NCBI GenBank assembly: GCA_023630585.1
Contig: CM042552.1
Location: 15,250,001-15,314,000, forward strand
DNA length: 64,000 nt
Origin: Cranoglanis bouderius
Taxonomy: Eukaryota; Chordata; Actinopteri; Siluriformes; Cranoglanididae
Direction: 5' to 3'
Shown: piece by piece, positions 11,861 through 26,412 of the stretch
Numbering within the stretch: the stretch's first letter is position 1
Layout: each line of letters starts with the position of its first letter
Position numbers and translations under genes: made by a program
Notes under the pieces: generated by a model
What the model saw: the letters and a program-made list of their open reading frames with translations, nothing else
The model's database searches: none
Told to the model about the DNA's origin: nothing

Positions 11861-11862
11861 AC

Positions 11863-12010
11863 CTACATTTAAGTTGGCCAGTGAAAACATTGAATATCTT
11901 TTCTTTGTACTTTTTTCAGTTAATTAAAGTTTCAAGAGACTTGACAAATCACAGATTTTTGTTTTTATTGCATTTTGGAAAAAATCCCAACTTTTATGGA
12001 AATGGGGTTA
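11863..12010. mobile_element. Solo Tc1-type end (family I)
   Basis: Nearly identical to the right end of the family I element at about 36660-36800 (AGTTGG(C/T)CAGTGAAAACATT to TTTTATGGAA(A/T)TGGGGTTAG). No opposite end or transposase lies nearby. Confidence 0.8.
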
Positions 12011-12017
12011 GTAGAAA

Positions 12018-13145
12018 CACTTCTCAATATATTCAGCACAGCAACATTTCTCAATTTAATCAGCCCAGTTCAACACGACTGCAAGCTACAGTTAAATTAA
12101 TACCTCTCTGACAGTGTAAATCAAAACTGAAAATCAACCAAAAATCCCTATTTTATCATATTTCACCTAGCTTTAACTACTGCCCTCCACTTTTGAATTA
12201 CTGATATAATTGTGCACCATGTAGCAGTGTGTTTTATCAAGATGCAGCTTACTGTATGTGTTAAGCCAAAATGCAATAATTTCATATCCTGTATAAATCT
12301 TGACATGTTAGCACTTTTGAAATGTCTTCTTTTGAGTAGAAACTGATGGATGACCTTTGATAATGAGTTCCTTTGATAAACTGGTGTCCTGCATCTTTAT
12401 CAGAAACATGGTCATCTGGTCAGAAATATGCCCACTTAACCAAATATTGAATGTTGAAGAGTCTCTACTCTCTAAAGTAGACATAGCATAAGTGTTTTGT
12501 GAATTGTAAATAGAAACATTGAGTTCAAAACATGCATAGTGGGATGCTTCTGTACTTGTTTAATTTTATTATTTTTATTTGAGCAATCTTAAATAATCTC
12601 AAACTTGGAACCACATTTGAAGCTGTTAATGGCATGACCATAAGACAGAGTGTGTTTGAAAAGTCAAATCCACATTTGAAGTGTCCAAGAAACTCATTTC
12701 AGCTGAATTTGCAGTGTGCATGAAGAGGGTTCTTTTGTACCTCTGTTGTTAATTTTTTGAACAATTGGTCAATTAAAAGGTAACTGATGTGATCAATATC
12801 ATCTCCTGTGTCTGACAATCATTTTTCAAGTAAAGCTAACCCTTCCCTGAATAAGTAATGTTTAATTAGTTATACTGATTAATTGTTATTATTATTAATA
12901 ATAATAATAATTAAGTGGGTGAACAGATGCCTACTAACCTTCAATAGTTAATATTACTCACATATTATAAGTAATTAGTTGTGATATGTATTGAGAAATG
13001 TTAGGTAGACTTTACCTAATTTCTTTTAGTGTGACATAGCTGTTAAATTTAGGTACACTTTACTCAAAACATGGGATGAAATCTACTGAAACAAATTGAG
13101 TGCAAATTGTTACCTCACTTTTACTGAGTAGATTCTATAGGTTTG
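12018..13145. other. Intergenic, nothing recognised
   Basis: AT-rich, with a short ATT/AAT run at about 12885-12912. No gene-like signal. Confidence 0.5.
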
Positions 13146-13149
13146 TTTT

Positions 13150-13340
13150 TACAGTGCTGAGACACCCCCTTCAAGTCAGATGAGAAGGCAGAACACCGCA
13201 CAGCCAGGGCTAATCTGTCCCAGGCTATCAGAGAAGAAAAACACAAGTATGCACAAAGAATCCATAGTCACTTTATAAAACACCAATGGCACATTAAACA
13301 CTTGGACTTTCTGGCTGGGAGTCCCCGGTCCATGAGAATC
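13150..13340 (+). mobile_element. Non-LTR retrotransposon fragment (endonuclease-RT linker)
   Basis: One frame (from about 13205) reads ARANLSQAIREEKHKYAQRI, the characteristic basic segment between the endonuclease and reverse-transcriptase domains of fish L2/Rex1-type LINEs. Flanking DNA gives no further domains. It is directly followed by a family D Tc1 end. Confidence 0.6.
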
Positions 13341-13435
13341 GGCAACATACCTCCAGCACCACTACACTGAGCACTCAGACTTCAAGAATCTAAAACAAAT
13401 TGTGAGGACATCTGAGAAGGTCATCTGGGTCATCT

Positions 13436-13560
13436 GCCCTCATCCTGATTTCTTCTGTTTTTGTGTATATCTCATACTAAATAGTTTTAGATCTTCAAAC
13501 AAAATACAACATAAATCAAAGGCAACCTGAGTAAACACACAATACAGTTTTTATTTATTT
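13436..13560. mobile_element. Tc1-like family D terminal fragment
   Basis: Matches the left terminal repeat of family D (CATCCTGATTTCTTCTGTTT, then GGCAACCTGAGTAAACACA). It may be the other half of the family D copy at 15.99-16.66 kb, split by the foldback element between them. Confidence 0.75.
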
Positions 13561-13599
13561 ATTTATATTCTTTTATTCCCGCCATACTGGACCCAGCAA

Positions 13600-15319
13600 A
13601 ATCTTCTGTGTTAAATTAACACTGCTCGGTGTCTATACGAGTCCATTCTACAGAGTGTAAAAAGTAACACTGAATCAGTGTTGAAGTTAATTAGATAATT
13701 AAGTGATTAATTAAGTGATGATTGACCATTAGTGATGACACCTGCCGTTAACAAGCAGACTCACTGAAGGAAAGATGAACAAGAACAGAAAAAAGAGAAG
13801 AGACAAGCAGAAATGGAACAACTACAACTGACTTACAGCCACACAGCCTTAGATGAAATCAACTGCAAATAAAAGAACACATTAAATCTCTCAAGATCTC
13901 ACCAGAGGATGATTAAACAACTCCAAAAACAGCATTACCGTCTTCACTTATTACAAACCAATTTTCCCTTTCTTTTATGCATGTACAAAAGTTCTTACTG
14001 AGAATGAACAGAGGTTTAGCTCTAGTTAATGTTGATGCTTTACTGAAAATAAGTTTAGTTTGAAGTGACTATTATGGTGATTAGTGTTTCCTTTAGTTTG
14101 GCACTTGACCCTAGACTTTTATTAAATTAATTTTCATTCAGCAATTATGGTAGTGTTTCACTAAGAGCACTTTTGCATTGATAAAGAAAGAGATTAATGA
14201 AGAAGCAATTCAGCTGAAGTTGTCTGCTTTTATGACATTTATATTCCTATAACAAAATCAAGAACTGGTAGAAAATAGTGAGGTTGAGGCATTAATGATT
14301 TGTAAAAATGTTGTTCTATTAAACAAATGCAGCTTTTGTGATAGAAACATCACTGTAATGCATTGGGACAAGGTGAACAGAGATTGTCTCTCTTTTGTGC
14401 AAAAATTTTATCTGGGCATTGAGACTCAGACATCAACACTCATCATCAACAATGGTGACAATCAACAAAACATTCAGATAAACAGATCAACTCTGAACAT
14501 CACAAAACAAGCTACTAAAAAGTCACAACAAAAACAACAGCAAAAATAAAAGCAGAAAATAGTAAGACAGTTCACCTGCATAATTTATTCATGCCACAAT
14601 GCATGCTGGGAGTCATGGATGAGTTTTGTACTATGCTGGCACCCAGCATGCATTGCATGAAGCTTTTTTTGTTGTCACCATTGTTGAGTTTCATATGCTG
14701 ATTGTTGATCTCTGTGTGTGTCTAAATGATACAATCATTTAAAACCTTTTGTGTACAATATTTTTGTTTGCTTTTTTAAATATAAATACCCTTCAGAATA
14801 TATGATTGCCACAACACTGTTGGATCTCACACTGTGATATCACAGGGATGGTACGACAAAATTTAAATGCATTAATGAGACAATACACTTATAATCAGTA
14901 ATTAGATTTTGGATGAGATCAGTGAATCAGACCACTTCATAATGATTATGTCACAAGTAATAAGCAGACAACATCACCTGATCTCTCTTTTTATCTCAGC
15001 TTCCTTTGGCACAAAAAATGTGCTTTATAAACAAGCTGTTACAATAGTCAGAGGAAAACTAACATTAAGGGACTAGGGACTAGTGTTAACGGAACACTAA
15101 TCACCATAATGGTGATTTATATTCAATAAAACATCAACATTAACTAGAGCTAAACCTCTTCTCATTCTCAATAAGAACTTTTGTACATGTATAAAAAAAA
15201 AAACAAACTGGTTTGTAATAAGTGAAGATGGTAATGCTGTTTTTGGAGTTGTTTAATCATCCTCTGGTGATATCTTGATAGATTTAATGTGTTCTTTTAT
15301 TTGCAGTTGATTTCATCTA
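13600..15319. mobile_element. Foldback (long inverted-repeat) element
   Basis: Two arms of roughly 230 bp, 13851-14090 and 15091-15318, are inverted copies of each other with only scattered mismatches (for example AGATGAAATCAACTGCAAAT and its exact complement). Weaker pairing continues inwards, including CAACAATGGTGACAA at 14447 with its complement at 14672 and AATGCATGCTGGG at 14598 with its complement at 14642. The left flank (13600-13720, AACACTGCTCGGTGTCTAT and onward) has no partner because the right side is cut by another element at 15320. No transposase is recognised, so it is non-autonomous. The frame at 14295-14549 is probably not coding. Confidence 0.7.
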
Positions 15320-15613
15320 ATGCCAGGGACACATGACGATTTTTTTTTTTTTTTATCTTAGGCTGGCTACAAATTTAAAGATTTTAAACCAGATTTGCAA
15401 CGATCCCCAACGATCGGTGGGTGGAGGGATTCGAGGCTGCCGGAGGCAGGATACCCGCAATAGCCAATGAGAGCGAGCAAGCGTCACCAACCGGGTGTTG
15501 CATGCTTTTGTAGTGGAAACATGGCAGCCACAAACATGCCACGAAAGTGGAGTATGGTTCCACAACAGAGACAACCGATTAATTTTTTCCTAGGATGCTG
15601 CGCTCTCTGGTTC

Positions 15614-15660
<47 letters not shown>

Positions 15661-15994
15661 TTAAATAACTTTCTGCTGTGTGAATGAGGTGGCTAATAAA
15701 CAAAATGAAGTGTGAGTGATGTCTTCTGAAGTCATGTTTGATAAAATGTGAGTTTCTGTGAGATCTCGTGTCTGTGAAATCGTTATTACAATCAACAGGT
15801 GTGTGGTCTCGCGGTCTGGCTGAATCCTCTAATGTGTACGTTCGGAGGATTATAATGTTAAAAACCAGTTGAAACTGTCCTTATGTCTGTGGTCTCCCAC
15901 AATTTTAAAATCAGTTAATGCCAGGGACACACTAGACGATTTTTAAAAAAATTAAACTTAAATTTAAATTTAACTGATTTTAAAACTGTGGGAG
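15320..15994. mobile_element. Fragments of a DNA transposon with CCAGGGACAC ends
   Basis: TGCCAGGGACACATGACGATTTT starts at about 15320 and TGCCAGGGACACACTAGACG at about 15920, in the same orientation, so they are not a simple inverted pair. CTCCCACAATTTTAAAATCAGTTA (about 15895) has its near-exact complement at 15971-15994. Such CAGGGACAC ends are typical of fish hAT-like non-autonomous elements (assignment by memory). An (AG)n microsatellite lies at 15615-15658. Confidence 0.45.
15615..15658. repeat. (AG)n microsatellite
   Basis: About 22 uninterrupted AG units. Confidence 0.95.
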
Positions 15995-16660
15995 AGAAAC
16001 AAAGCACACTTCCACCACCATGCTTGACCATAGGTATGATGTTCTTTTTGTGGAATTCGGTGTTTGGTTTATGCCAGATGTAACGGGACCCCTGTCTTCC
16101 AAACAGTTCTACTTTCAGTTCCGACTCATCAAGCCACAGAACATTCTCCCAAAAGGTTTGAGGATCATCAAGGTGTGTTTTGGCAAAATTCAGATGAGCC
16201 TTAATGTTCTTCTGGGTTATCAGTGGTTTTCACCTCGCCACTCTTCCATGGATGCCATTTTTGCTCAGTTTCTTTCTGATAGTGGAGTCATGAACAGTGA
16301 CCTTTGTTGATGCAAGAGAGGCCTGTAGTTCCTTTGATGTTGTCCTTGGCTCTTTTGTGACTTGCTGGATGAGTAGTTGCTGTGCTCTTGGAGGAATTTT
16401 GGAAGGTCGGCCACTTCTGGGAAGATTCACTACTGTGCCGAGTTTTTCCATTTGGAGATAATGGCTCTCACTGTGGTTCTTTGTAACGCTTTTCCCAGAC
16501 TGATGTATTTCAATTTCTTTCCATTTTGGCATAGTGTTTTACTGGGTAAGGCCTTGACCAACTTCATGCTGTTGAAAAAGTTCTATTTAAGTGTTGATTT
16601 GATTGAACAGGGTTTGCAGTAATCAGGCCTGGTTGTGTCTAGTCCAGCTAAACTGCATTA
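15995..16660 (-). mobile_element. Tc1-like family D copy, minus orientation, truncated
   Basis: The complement of 16560-16655 (CAGGCCTGATTACTGCAAAC and onward) matches the 5' part of family D copy 1 at about 3050-3180, and the transposase N-terminal half follows. The C-terminal half is partly present (about 15995-16230) in a different frame. No right terminal repeat is seen here. Confidence 0.75.
16230..16532 (-). pseudogene. N-terminal part of Tc1 transposase (family D)
   Basis: An open frame of 100 codons contains the paired-like DNA-binding region: EIHQSGKSVTKNHSESHYLQ, then VNLPRSGRPSKIPPRAQQLL and KEPRTTSKELQASL, the usual order of two helix-turn-helix units separated by the GRPR-like motif. 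It stops before the DDE domain. The continuation at lower coordinates is frame-shifted. Confidence 0.8.
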
Positions 16661-16691
16661 TGAATGCAGTTTCATAGATTTGGGGAATTAA

Positions 16692-16850
16692 TTTTGCAAT
16701 TTAACAATTAATTTTGTGCTAGAAAACTAATGTTTGGGAGTCTAAAATGTTTTTTTTGTACTGACCTGAAAATGTAGAAGTCATAAAATAAAAAATCTAT
16801 AACAAGGTTTGTACTAAAAATAGGGTGCCTAAAACTTTTGCACAGTATTG
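16692..16850. mobile_element. MITE family G, right-end fragment (copy 5)
   Basis: Matches the last about 155 bp of family G (GTGCTAGAAAACTAATGTTTGGG to CCTAAAACTTTTGCACAGTA). The left half is missing and it directly follows family D sequence. Confidence 0.8.
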
Positions 16851-17093
16851 TATGTGAATGATTTGACAAAATGTATTATCTAAACCACATCATTTAGTAC
16901 ACCATTGAGCTCCATTGTTAGCCTTTCACTTGCCAGCATCACAAATACAGTGAGTGAGCTTGCAGGTCAGTGTGCACTTTTTCACCTGCACTGTGAAACC
17001 ATGCAAGCAGCCTGTCATTCCCATGGCACCATCAGTGCACAAACTAACACAGAAAGCCCAGCTAATTTTACCATGTATTTGTCAAAAGCTTTA

Positions 17094-17650
17094 CAGTTGA
17101 GACCTAAGGTTTACATACACTTAGACTACTAGGCAACTCAGCCAAGACTTCAGAAAAAAAAAAATTGTGGACCTCCACAAGTCCAATCCCTCATTAGCAG
17201 CAATTTTCAAACAACTGAAGGTACCACAAGCATCTGTACAAGCAATTGTATGCACATATAAAAATCTTGAGGACATGCAGACACAGCATCATTCAGGAAG
17301 GAGGCACAAATTAACTCCCAGGAACTTTGGACCAGGAACTTCAACTACAAAGGAACTGGTGAAGGAGTGGCATCAGGTACCAAAGTATGTACATCCATCA
17401 TTGAATGAGGTTGGAAGAGATTCCTACATCTCTGGTCAGATGAAACAAAAAAATTAACAGTTTGGCCATAACTATGAGCTATGTATGGAGGAAAAAGGGT
17501 GAGGCTTTTAATCCAAAGAACACCATACCAACTCTGAAGCATGGGGGTGGCGGCATGATGTTGTGGGCTGGAAAAGGGACTGGTGCACTTCAGAAAATAG
17601 AGACCCACAGAAAATATTAGGGGAGGAATGATCAAAAACTCCAGCAAAGT
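17094..17650 (+). mobile_element. Sleeping Beauty/salmonid-type Tc1 relic (family E)
   Basis: The left end ACAGTTGAGACCTAAGGTTTACATACAC is clearly related to the SB-type terminal repeat. The frame from about 17167 gives VDLHKSNPSLAAIFKQLKVP then ASVQAIVCTYK, the helix-turn-helix region. Later pieces give the LWSDETK-like area (about 17430) and KHGGGGMMLWAGKGTGALQK (about 17537). It has many stops and deletions and no right terminal repeat. Confidence 0.75.
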
Positions 17651-18284
17651 ATTGTGAGAAGCTCAATGAATGCTACACCAAGCACTTTATTCAAGTTAAG
17701 CAATTAAAAAATTTGTGAATTTTACACTTACTTAGTAATTAGTTAGCTCATTAGTAATTAGTTATTAGTAAGCTAATAAAAAAAGGGTCAGTAATAAATT
17801 TAATAACTTTCATAATACACTAAATGAATTTTGCAAGAACACAGAAAAGCAAGACCCAGAAAACCCAACCCCATTCCCATTATTTATGTTAATAATCACA
17901 CTGCAAGTTTCCTTCTCACAAACACATAGTAGAATTCCAACAGATTATCCTTATAATAATTAGATATCCATTTTAGGCTGGGTTAACAAATGGAAATATT
18001 AATTATGGGAGTATGGGGCTTGTATAGCTTGTATAGTTGCTATATCACTTGTTACTTGAAGCAATGTCAAATCTGAGATTATTCTGCCCTAACATCTGTA
18101 ATTTTCTTTAAGCAGCAGCTGATGGTACTCCTCTATGTGGTTTGTATGGTATCATTAAATATAACTTCAAGGCTCCCTTTGTATTGTGTTACACCTTCTA
18201 TAAATGTCTCTTTCCTCAAGCATTTTAACACAAAAGCAAAAAAGGCATGTTAACAAGCAGAGGGAGCTAGATCTCTGTATATCA
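17651..18284. other. Intergenic, nothing recognised
   Basis: AT-rich sequence with no gene or repeat that could be assigned. Confidence 0.5.
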
Positions 18285-18690
18285 CTCACTCACTTTCAGT
18301 AACCATTTTCCTGGTCAGACTCCTGGTTCATTGCAGCACGACCATGCACACTCACTCATTCATGCACACGTATAGGGGCAAATCCACCTACTATCATGTT
18401 TTTTGGAGGTGGCAGGAAAATGGAGATCCTGTAAGGAAACGTATGCAGATACGTAGAGAATGTGAACAGAAACTGTCTGCACAGACAGTAACTCAGATTA
18501 GGGGTCACTAATCTCTTATATTCATTCATTTATTCATCTTCAGTGACTACTTTATTGTCAGGGTTACAGTTAATAGAAAGCCTATCCCTTGTAGGAATAT
18601 ACCCTGGATGGGATACCGGGCCATCACAGGGCACCATGCATGATGGGAAGTGGGAGGAAACTTGAGAAAACACACAAATTTTGTCCCAAA
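18285..18690 (-). mobile_element. Two adjacent SINE/LINE-tail fragments, minus orientation
   Basis: 18285-18470 and 18525-18690 both resemble the fish SINE whose plus-sense copy lies at 51718-52020 (words such as CACACTCACTCATTCATGCA, GGGGCAAATCCACCTA, GGAGGTGG, GATGGGATACCGGGCCATC). Both are diverged. Confidence 0.6.
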
Positions 18691-18853
18691 ACCAGGTGTA
18701 AATTAGCTTCATGTATTGTAAGGAAATTCTAGTGCATATTTATTGAATTTATTGTCATAAATATTTTTATTTATGGAATAAATATCTAATAATACAAGAT
18801 AATTTAGGATCTTGGTTAAAAGAACTATTCATACAAATTTCTTGACTGAAATA

Positions 18854-19302
18854 CACTATATAGCCAAAAGTATGCAGGCACCTGACAAATCACACAAATA
18901 ACATGGGTTGTTGAACATCCCATTATAGATTTAGTCCCCCCTTTGCAGTTATACTAACTCCACTCAACTGGTAAAGCTTTCCATTATATTTTGGAGCATG
19001 GCTGTGGGGATTTGCCTTTTCAGCCACAAGAGCACTAGTGAGGTCAGGCATAGATGTCAGGCAAGGAGACCTGGTGTGCAGTCCAAGTTCCAATTCATCC
19101 AAAAGGTGTTCAATGGAGTTGAGGTCAGGGCTCTGTGCAGGCCACTGGAGTTCTTTCATATCAACCTTGGCAAACCGTGTCTTTATGGACCTCGCCTTTT
19201 GCAAAGGGGCATTGTCATGCTGGAACAGCATGCTAATAGTTTGGGGAAGGCTCATATATGGGTGTGATGGTCAGGTGTCCACATACCTTTGGCCATATAC
19301 GT
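18854..19302 (-). mobile_element. Tc1-derived MITE, family F copy 1
   Basis: Inverted ends: CACTATATAGCCAAAAGTATG at the left and the complement of ACATACCTTTGGCCATATACG at the right. The interior is antisense to the C-terminal part of a Tc1 transposase: on the minus strand, DNAPLQKARSIKTRF then ELQWPAQSPDLNSIEHLLDE, carrying the Asp of the DNAP motif and the Glu of the NPIE-like motif. The N-terminal and middle parts are absent, so it is a roughly 450-bp deletion derivative. The copy at 56.0-56.5 kb has the same design. Confidence 0.85.
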
Positions 19303-19340
19303 ATTGTACATTTACTTTTATTGTATGTATATACAGTATA

Positions 19341-19878
19341 CAGTACTGTACAAAGGTTTTAGGCACATGCAAAGAAATGCTGTAGAGCAAAGATGCCTTC
19401 AAAATAATGAAATTAAATGTTTCTACATTAAAAAAAAAAAACCCCATAAAGAGCAGTAACCGTCAATATTTGGTGTGACAAAAAATTTAAAATAAAAATA
19501 AAAATAGTAGTCTCAGGTAAAATTTGTGCAGTTTTATAAGAACATTAGCTAGTAAGTTTTATTGAGCATCTTGCAGAACCAGACACAGTTCTTCTGGAGA
19601 CTTTGACTTTCACACTTGCTTCTGATTTTTGCAGCAAAACCCAGCAGCCTTCATTGTGTTTTTTGTCTGAAAAGTGTCTCTTACGTAATATGCTGCTTTC
19701 TTTAATGACATACAAACATTTTTCTGTAACATTTAATTTTGTGCTAGAAAACTAATGTTTGGGAATCTAAACTGTTTTTGTACTGACTTGATAATGTAGA
19801 AATCATAAAATAAAAAATGTATAACAAAATTTGTACAAAAAGAAAAAATAGGGTGCCTAAAACTTTTGCACAGTACTG
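19341..19878. mobile_element. MITE family G copy 1
   Basis: Flanked by TA and bounded by CAGTACTGTACAAAGGTTTTAGGC and the complement of CCTAAAACTTTTGCACAGTACTG. About 540 bp. The interior (CAATATTTGGTGTGACAAAA, then TTCTTCTGGAGACTTTGACT) is shared with copies at 27.17, 60.97 and 62.5 kb. No transposase coding capacity. Confidence 0.9.
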
Positions 19879-19911
19879 AATATATATAAATAAATAAATA
19901 AACAAACAAAC

Positions 19912-19913
19912 AA

Positions 19914-19990
<77 letters not shown>
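19912..19990. repeat. (TA)n microsatellite
   Basis: About 38 TA units between MITE G copy 1 and the chimeric Tc1 element. Confidence 0.95.
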
Positions 19991-19994
<4 letters not shown>

Positions 19995-20244
19995 GAAATG
20001 GCTGAAGTCACACTTTTTATAGCCATCTACAGCTGCAGTCAAAATTATTCAACCCCCATTGCAAATCAGGTTTGTCAAGATTTACAGACTTTCAGCTGTT
20101 TGCAATGAACAAATCAAGCTAAAGCAATTGAAATAGCTCAATACAACGAATGCTTCAAATGGTTTCCCCAAATTCAACTGAAAATGCAACTTATAATGAC
20201 TTCTCCAGTCTCAAAATTATTCAACCCCTTCATGGCAAGCATAT

Positions 20245-20924
20245 TTAGTACTTAGTAGAGCACCCTTTTGCTGTTATGACCCTCTGCAAATGAGATGCAT
20301 AGCCAGACACCAGCTTCTGGCAGCGTTCCTGATGAAGCTTAGCCCATTCCTCATGAGCAATGGCCTCCAGTTCAGTAATATTCTTGGGTTTGCGTGCTGC
20401 AACCACCTTCTTCAAATCCCACGTCAGATGACTGATGGCCACTGTAGAATCTTCCAGGACTTCTTCTGCAACTAAACCTTGGTGGAATTTGAGGTATGCT
20501 TGGGATCATTGTCCTGTTGGAAGGTCCAATGACGCCCAAGCTTCAGCTTCCTTATAGACGGCATGACATTTTCTCCTAGAATTTCCTGATACTTCAATGA
20601 ATCCATCTTGCCTTCCACATGCTGCAGGTTTCCAGTGCCAGAGGATGCAAAGCAGCCCCAGTGTATCACCGAGCCACCACCATGCTTGACTGTGGACAGA
20701 GTGTTCCGCTGATCCATCGTACCGAACAGAACCCCAAAACTTCTGTGGCTTTTTTTGAGCCGACTGATTTTGAGCCGACTTTTCTTGTGCTTTTGGGTCA
20801 GTAGTGATGTACGTCTTGGAGTTCTGGCATGGAAACCTTCTGCGTTTAGTATGTGCCATACTGTGTTCACTGAAACCTCAGTGTCTGTTGCCAACAAGTC
20901 TTGCTTCAGGTCTTTTGCAGTCAC
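20245..20924 (-). pseudogene. Tc1 transposase, family B, frame-shifted
   Basis: Two open frames on the minus strand. 20924-20472 covers the second helix-turn-helix and the DDE core up to the second Asp (QDNDPKHTS), with VKHGGGSVIHWGCFASSGTG before it. 20442-20245 covers the C-terminus (EWAKLHQERCQKLVSGYASH to CSTKY). The stretch between, which should hold PIENLW and the catalytic Glu, is lost at the frame break around 20443-20475. The region around the first Asp is scrambled (FGVLFGTMDQRNT). Confidence 0.8.
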
Positions 20925-21159
20925 GAGGGTTTTTCACAACCTGCCTTCTCAGAAATCTGGTTGCAGCCATTGATAGCTTCCTTTTTCTGCCCTGTCCAGG
21001 TAGTTCATGTATTTTCTGCCCCTAGCCAGTTCAGGTATTTCATGTGTTCAGCTCAAGCACACCTGGTGCAACTAATGAAGCCCTTGATTAGTTGCATCAA
21101 GTGTGCTTGAGACAACACCTGTTTTGCACATTTGTGCTGTTGTGTGAGCCCCAGACCGA

Positions 21160-21326
21160 GGGAGACTGACAGTTATTTTGTGTTTCTTCCATTTGCGAAT
21201 AATTGCACCAACTGTTGTCACCTTCTCACCAAGCTGCTTGGTGATGGTCTTGTAGCCCATTCCAGCCTTGTGTAGGTCTACAATCTTGTCCCTGACATCC
21301 TTGGACAGCTCTTTGGTCTTGGCCAT
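21160..21326 (-). pseudogene. N-terminal Tc1 transposase fragment, family A copy 2
   Basis: From the complement of CAT at 21324-21326 the frame reads MAKTKELSKDVRDKIVDLHK and continues through IIRKWKKHKITVSLPRSGAH, then runs into unrelated sequence at the chimera joint. It keeps the KWKKHKI stretch that copies 1 and 3 have partly lost. Confidence 0.85.
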
Positions 21327-21688
21327 GGTGGAGAGTTTGGAATCTGATTGATTGATTGCTTCTGTGGACAGGTGTCTTTTATACAGGTAACAAGCTGAGA
21401 TTAGGAGCACTCCCTTTAAGAGAGTGCTCCTAATCTCAGCTCATTAGCTGTGTAAAAGACACCTGGGAGCCAGAAATCTTGTTGATTGATAGGGGATCAA
21501 ATACTTATTTCACTCATTAAAATGCAAATCAATTTATAACTTTTTTGAAATGCGTTTTTCTGGATTTTTTTGTTGTTATTCTGTCTCTCACTGTTAAAAT
21601 ACACCTACCATTAAAATTATAGACTGATCATTTCTTTGTCAGTGGGCAAACGTACAAAATCAGCAGGGGATCAAATACTTTTTTCCCT

Positions 21689-24990
<3,302 letters not shown>

Positions 24991-25439
24991 GAGAACACAG
25001 AGCCAGCAAGATAAAGAGTGCTGTACAAAACGTGACTTATATACCCATGCTAATTAGCCAAAACATGACTCAGGTGTAACCAGTCATGTGACGTGATCAT
25101 GTGCGTAGCAGTGGCTGATGGGAATCGTAGTTTTGTGGTAGTTCTGGCATATCCATGACAGAAACCCCTCAACCCCCTCCAACGCCTCCCCACCACCCCA
25201 CCCCCCTTTTTCATGTGGGGTTCCAGAAGCACAAAAAAGTTTGGGAGGAGGTCCTGGACACCCAGACCAGATGTCACTTAGCTGAACAAAGTCCTTATGA
25301 GTCTTCTCCACAGTGCAGGGGGATGGTGCAATATCCCAAGCCAAGCATGAGCGTGGAGCGGCAGCAACCGTGCAGCCAGCAGGGGGAACAAAGTTCAAGG
25401 CAGAGCCCAAGGGGTAAGCAAAGCTCCTCATGAAGCTAG

Positions 25440-25970
25440 AGGGGGGAGCAACGATATCTGCGAGATCAAAGGGAAGAGCGACATTCTCCGTGAGGCCAGA
25501 GGGGGGAGCAATGCTCTCCGTGAAGCAGGAGGGGGGAGTGGTGTCCTCCGTGAAGCAAGAATAGGGAGCGACACATGGTGCGAAGCAGAGAGGATGAGTG
25601 ACATCTTGGAGGCAGAGACATCGTGGAGCATGGAGGCAGAGAGATGTCCTCAGCAGAGCAGGATGCTGGAGCTACGTCCTCAGCCCAGCAAGGAAGCATA
25701 GCAACATCCAGTGAAGTAGGAAGGTGGAGCAATGTCCGAAGTGATGCCGGGCATAGTGACTTCCACGGTGAAGCAGGGAGACAGAGTGACATCTGTGGTG
25801 AGGCCATGACCCGCAATGATGTCTTCTGTGGAGCAGAGTGGGAGGGGAACATACTCAGAGGAGTCAGGCAACAGAGTGATGTCCTCAGTGAAGCAAGGAG
25901 GCAGAGCGATGTCCTCAATGGAGCCAGGCAGCGGAGTCACATCCTCAGTGGTGGAAGATCGCAGAGCAAC
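25440..25970 (-). repeat. 30-bp coding minisatellite inside the LTR element
   Basis: Units such as GATGTCCTCAGTGAAGCAAG plus GAGGCAGAGC (plus strand) recur at 30-bp spacing, with a few 27- and 28-bp units that change frame near 25680-25740. On the minus strand, 26051-25680 is an open frame (123 codons) of degenerate ten-residue units such as LPPCFTEDIT, LPLCSTEDII and LSPCFTVEVT. The plus-strand 206-codon frame (25623-26243) is the complement of the same repeat. Confidence 0.8.
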
Positions 25971-26412
25971 CAGGGTGGGGCAGGGATGGTGGGAGATGAC
26001 TCCAGCCAGGTTGGAAGACCATTCCTCAAAATACTTCCTGAAAGGGCACATAGTGTCGAGCCATTCCTGAGTGGCCCTAATCGAGAATTCTCTCCCCTCT
26101 TACTTCGACCTCAGTCGATTCCTCTTGAGAAGAGTCTCCTGGACACTGAAAAAATCTGCCGCATTCATTGTACTGGTCTTGCCATGGTGGAGAGTCTCAC
26201 GAAACTGGAGGCAATTTGGATGCAAGTGCAGATTTTAGTGTAATAAAGACCATAACAAAACACAAAACATAAACTATGAACTCGTGGCACAAAGTTAAGA
26301 AGTGTAAATAACCTTGAACCTTATCATGAGAAAACACACATAAGACACGAAAACATAACATACAAGGAAATACAACACAAGACAAAGAGTGCTGTACAAA
26401 ACATGGCTTATA

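Noticed and set aside
16020..16310. 96-codon plus-strand frame
   Set aside because: Antisense of family D transposase sequence.
25623..26243. 206-codon plus-strand open frame
   Set aside because: It is the complement of the 30-bp minisatellite inside the minus-oriented LTR element; repeat-driven openness.
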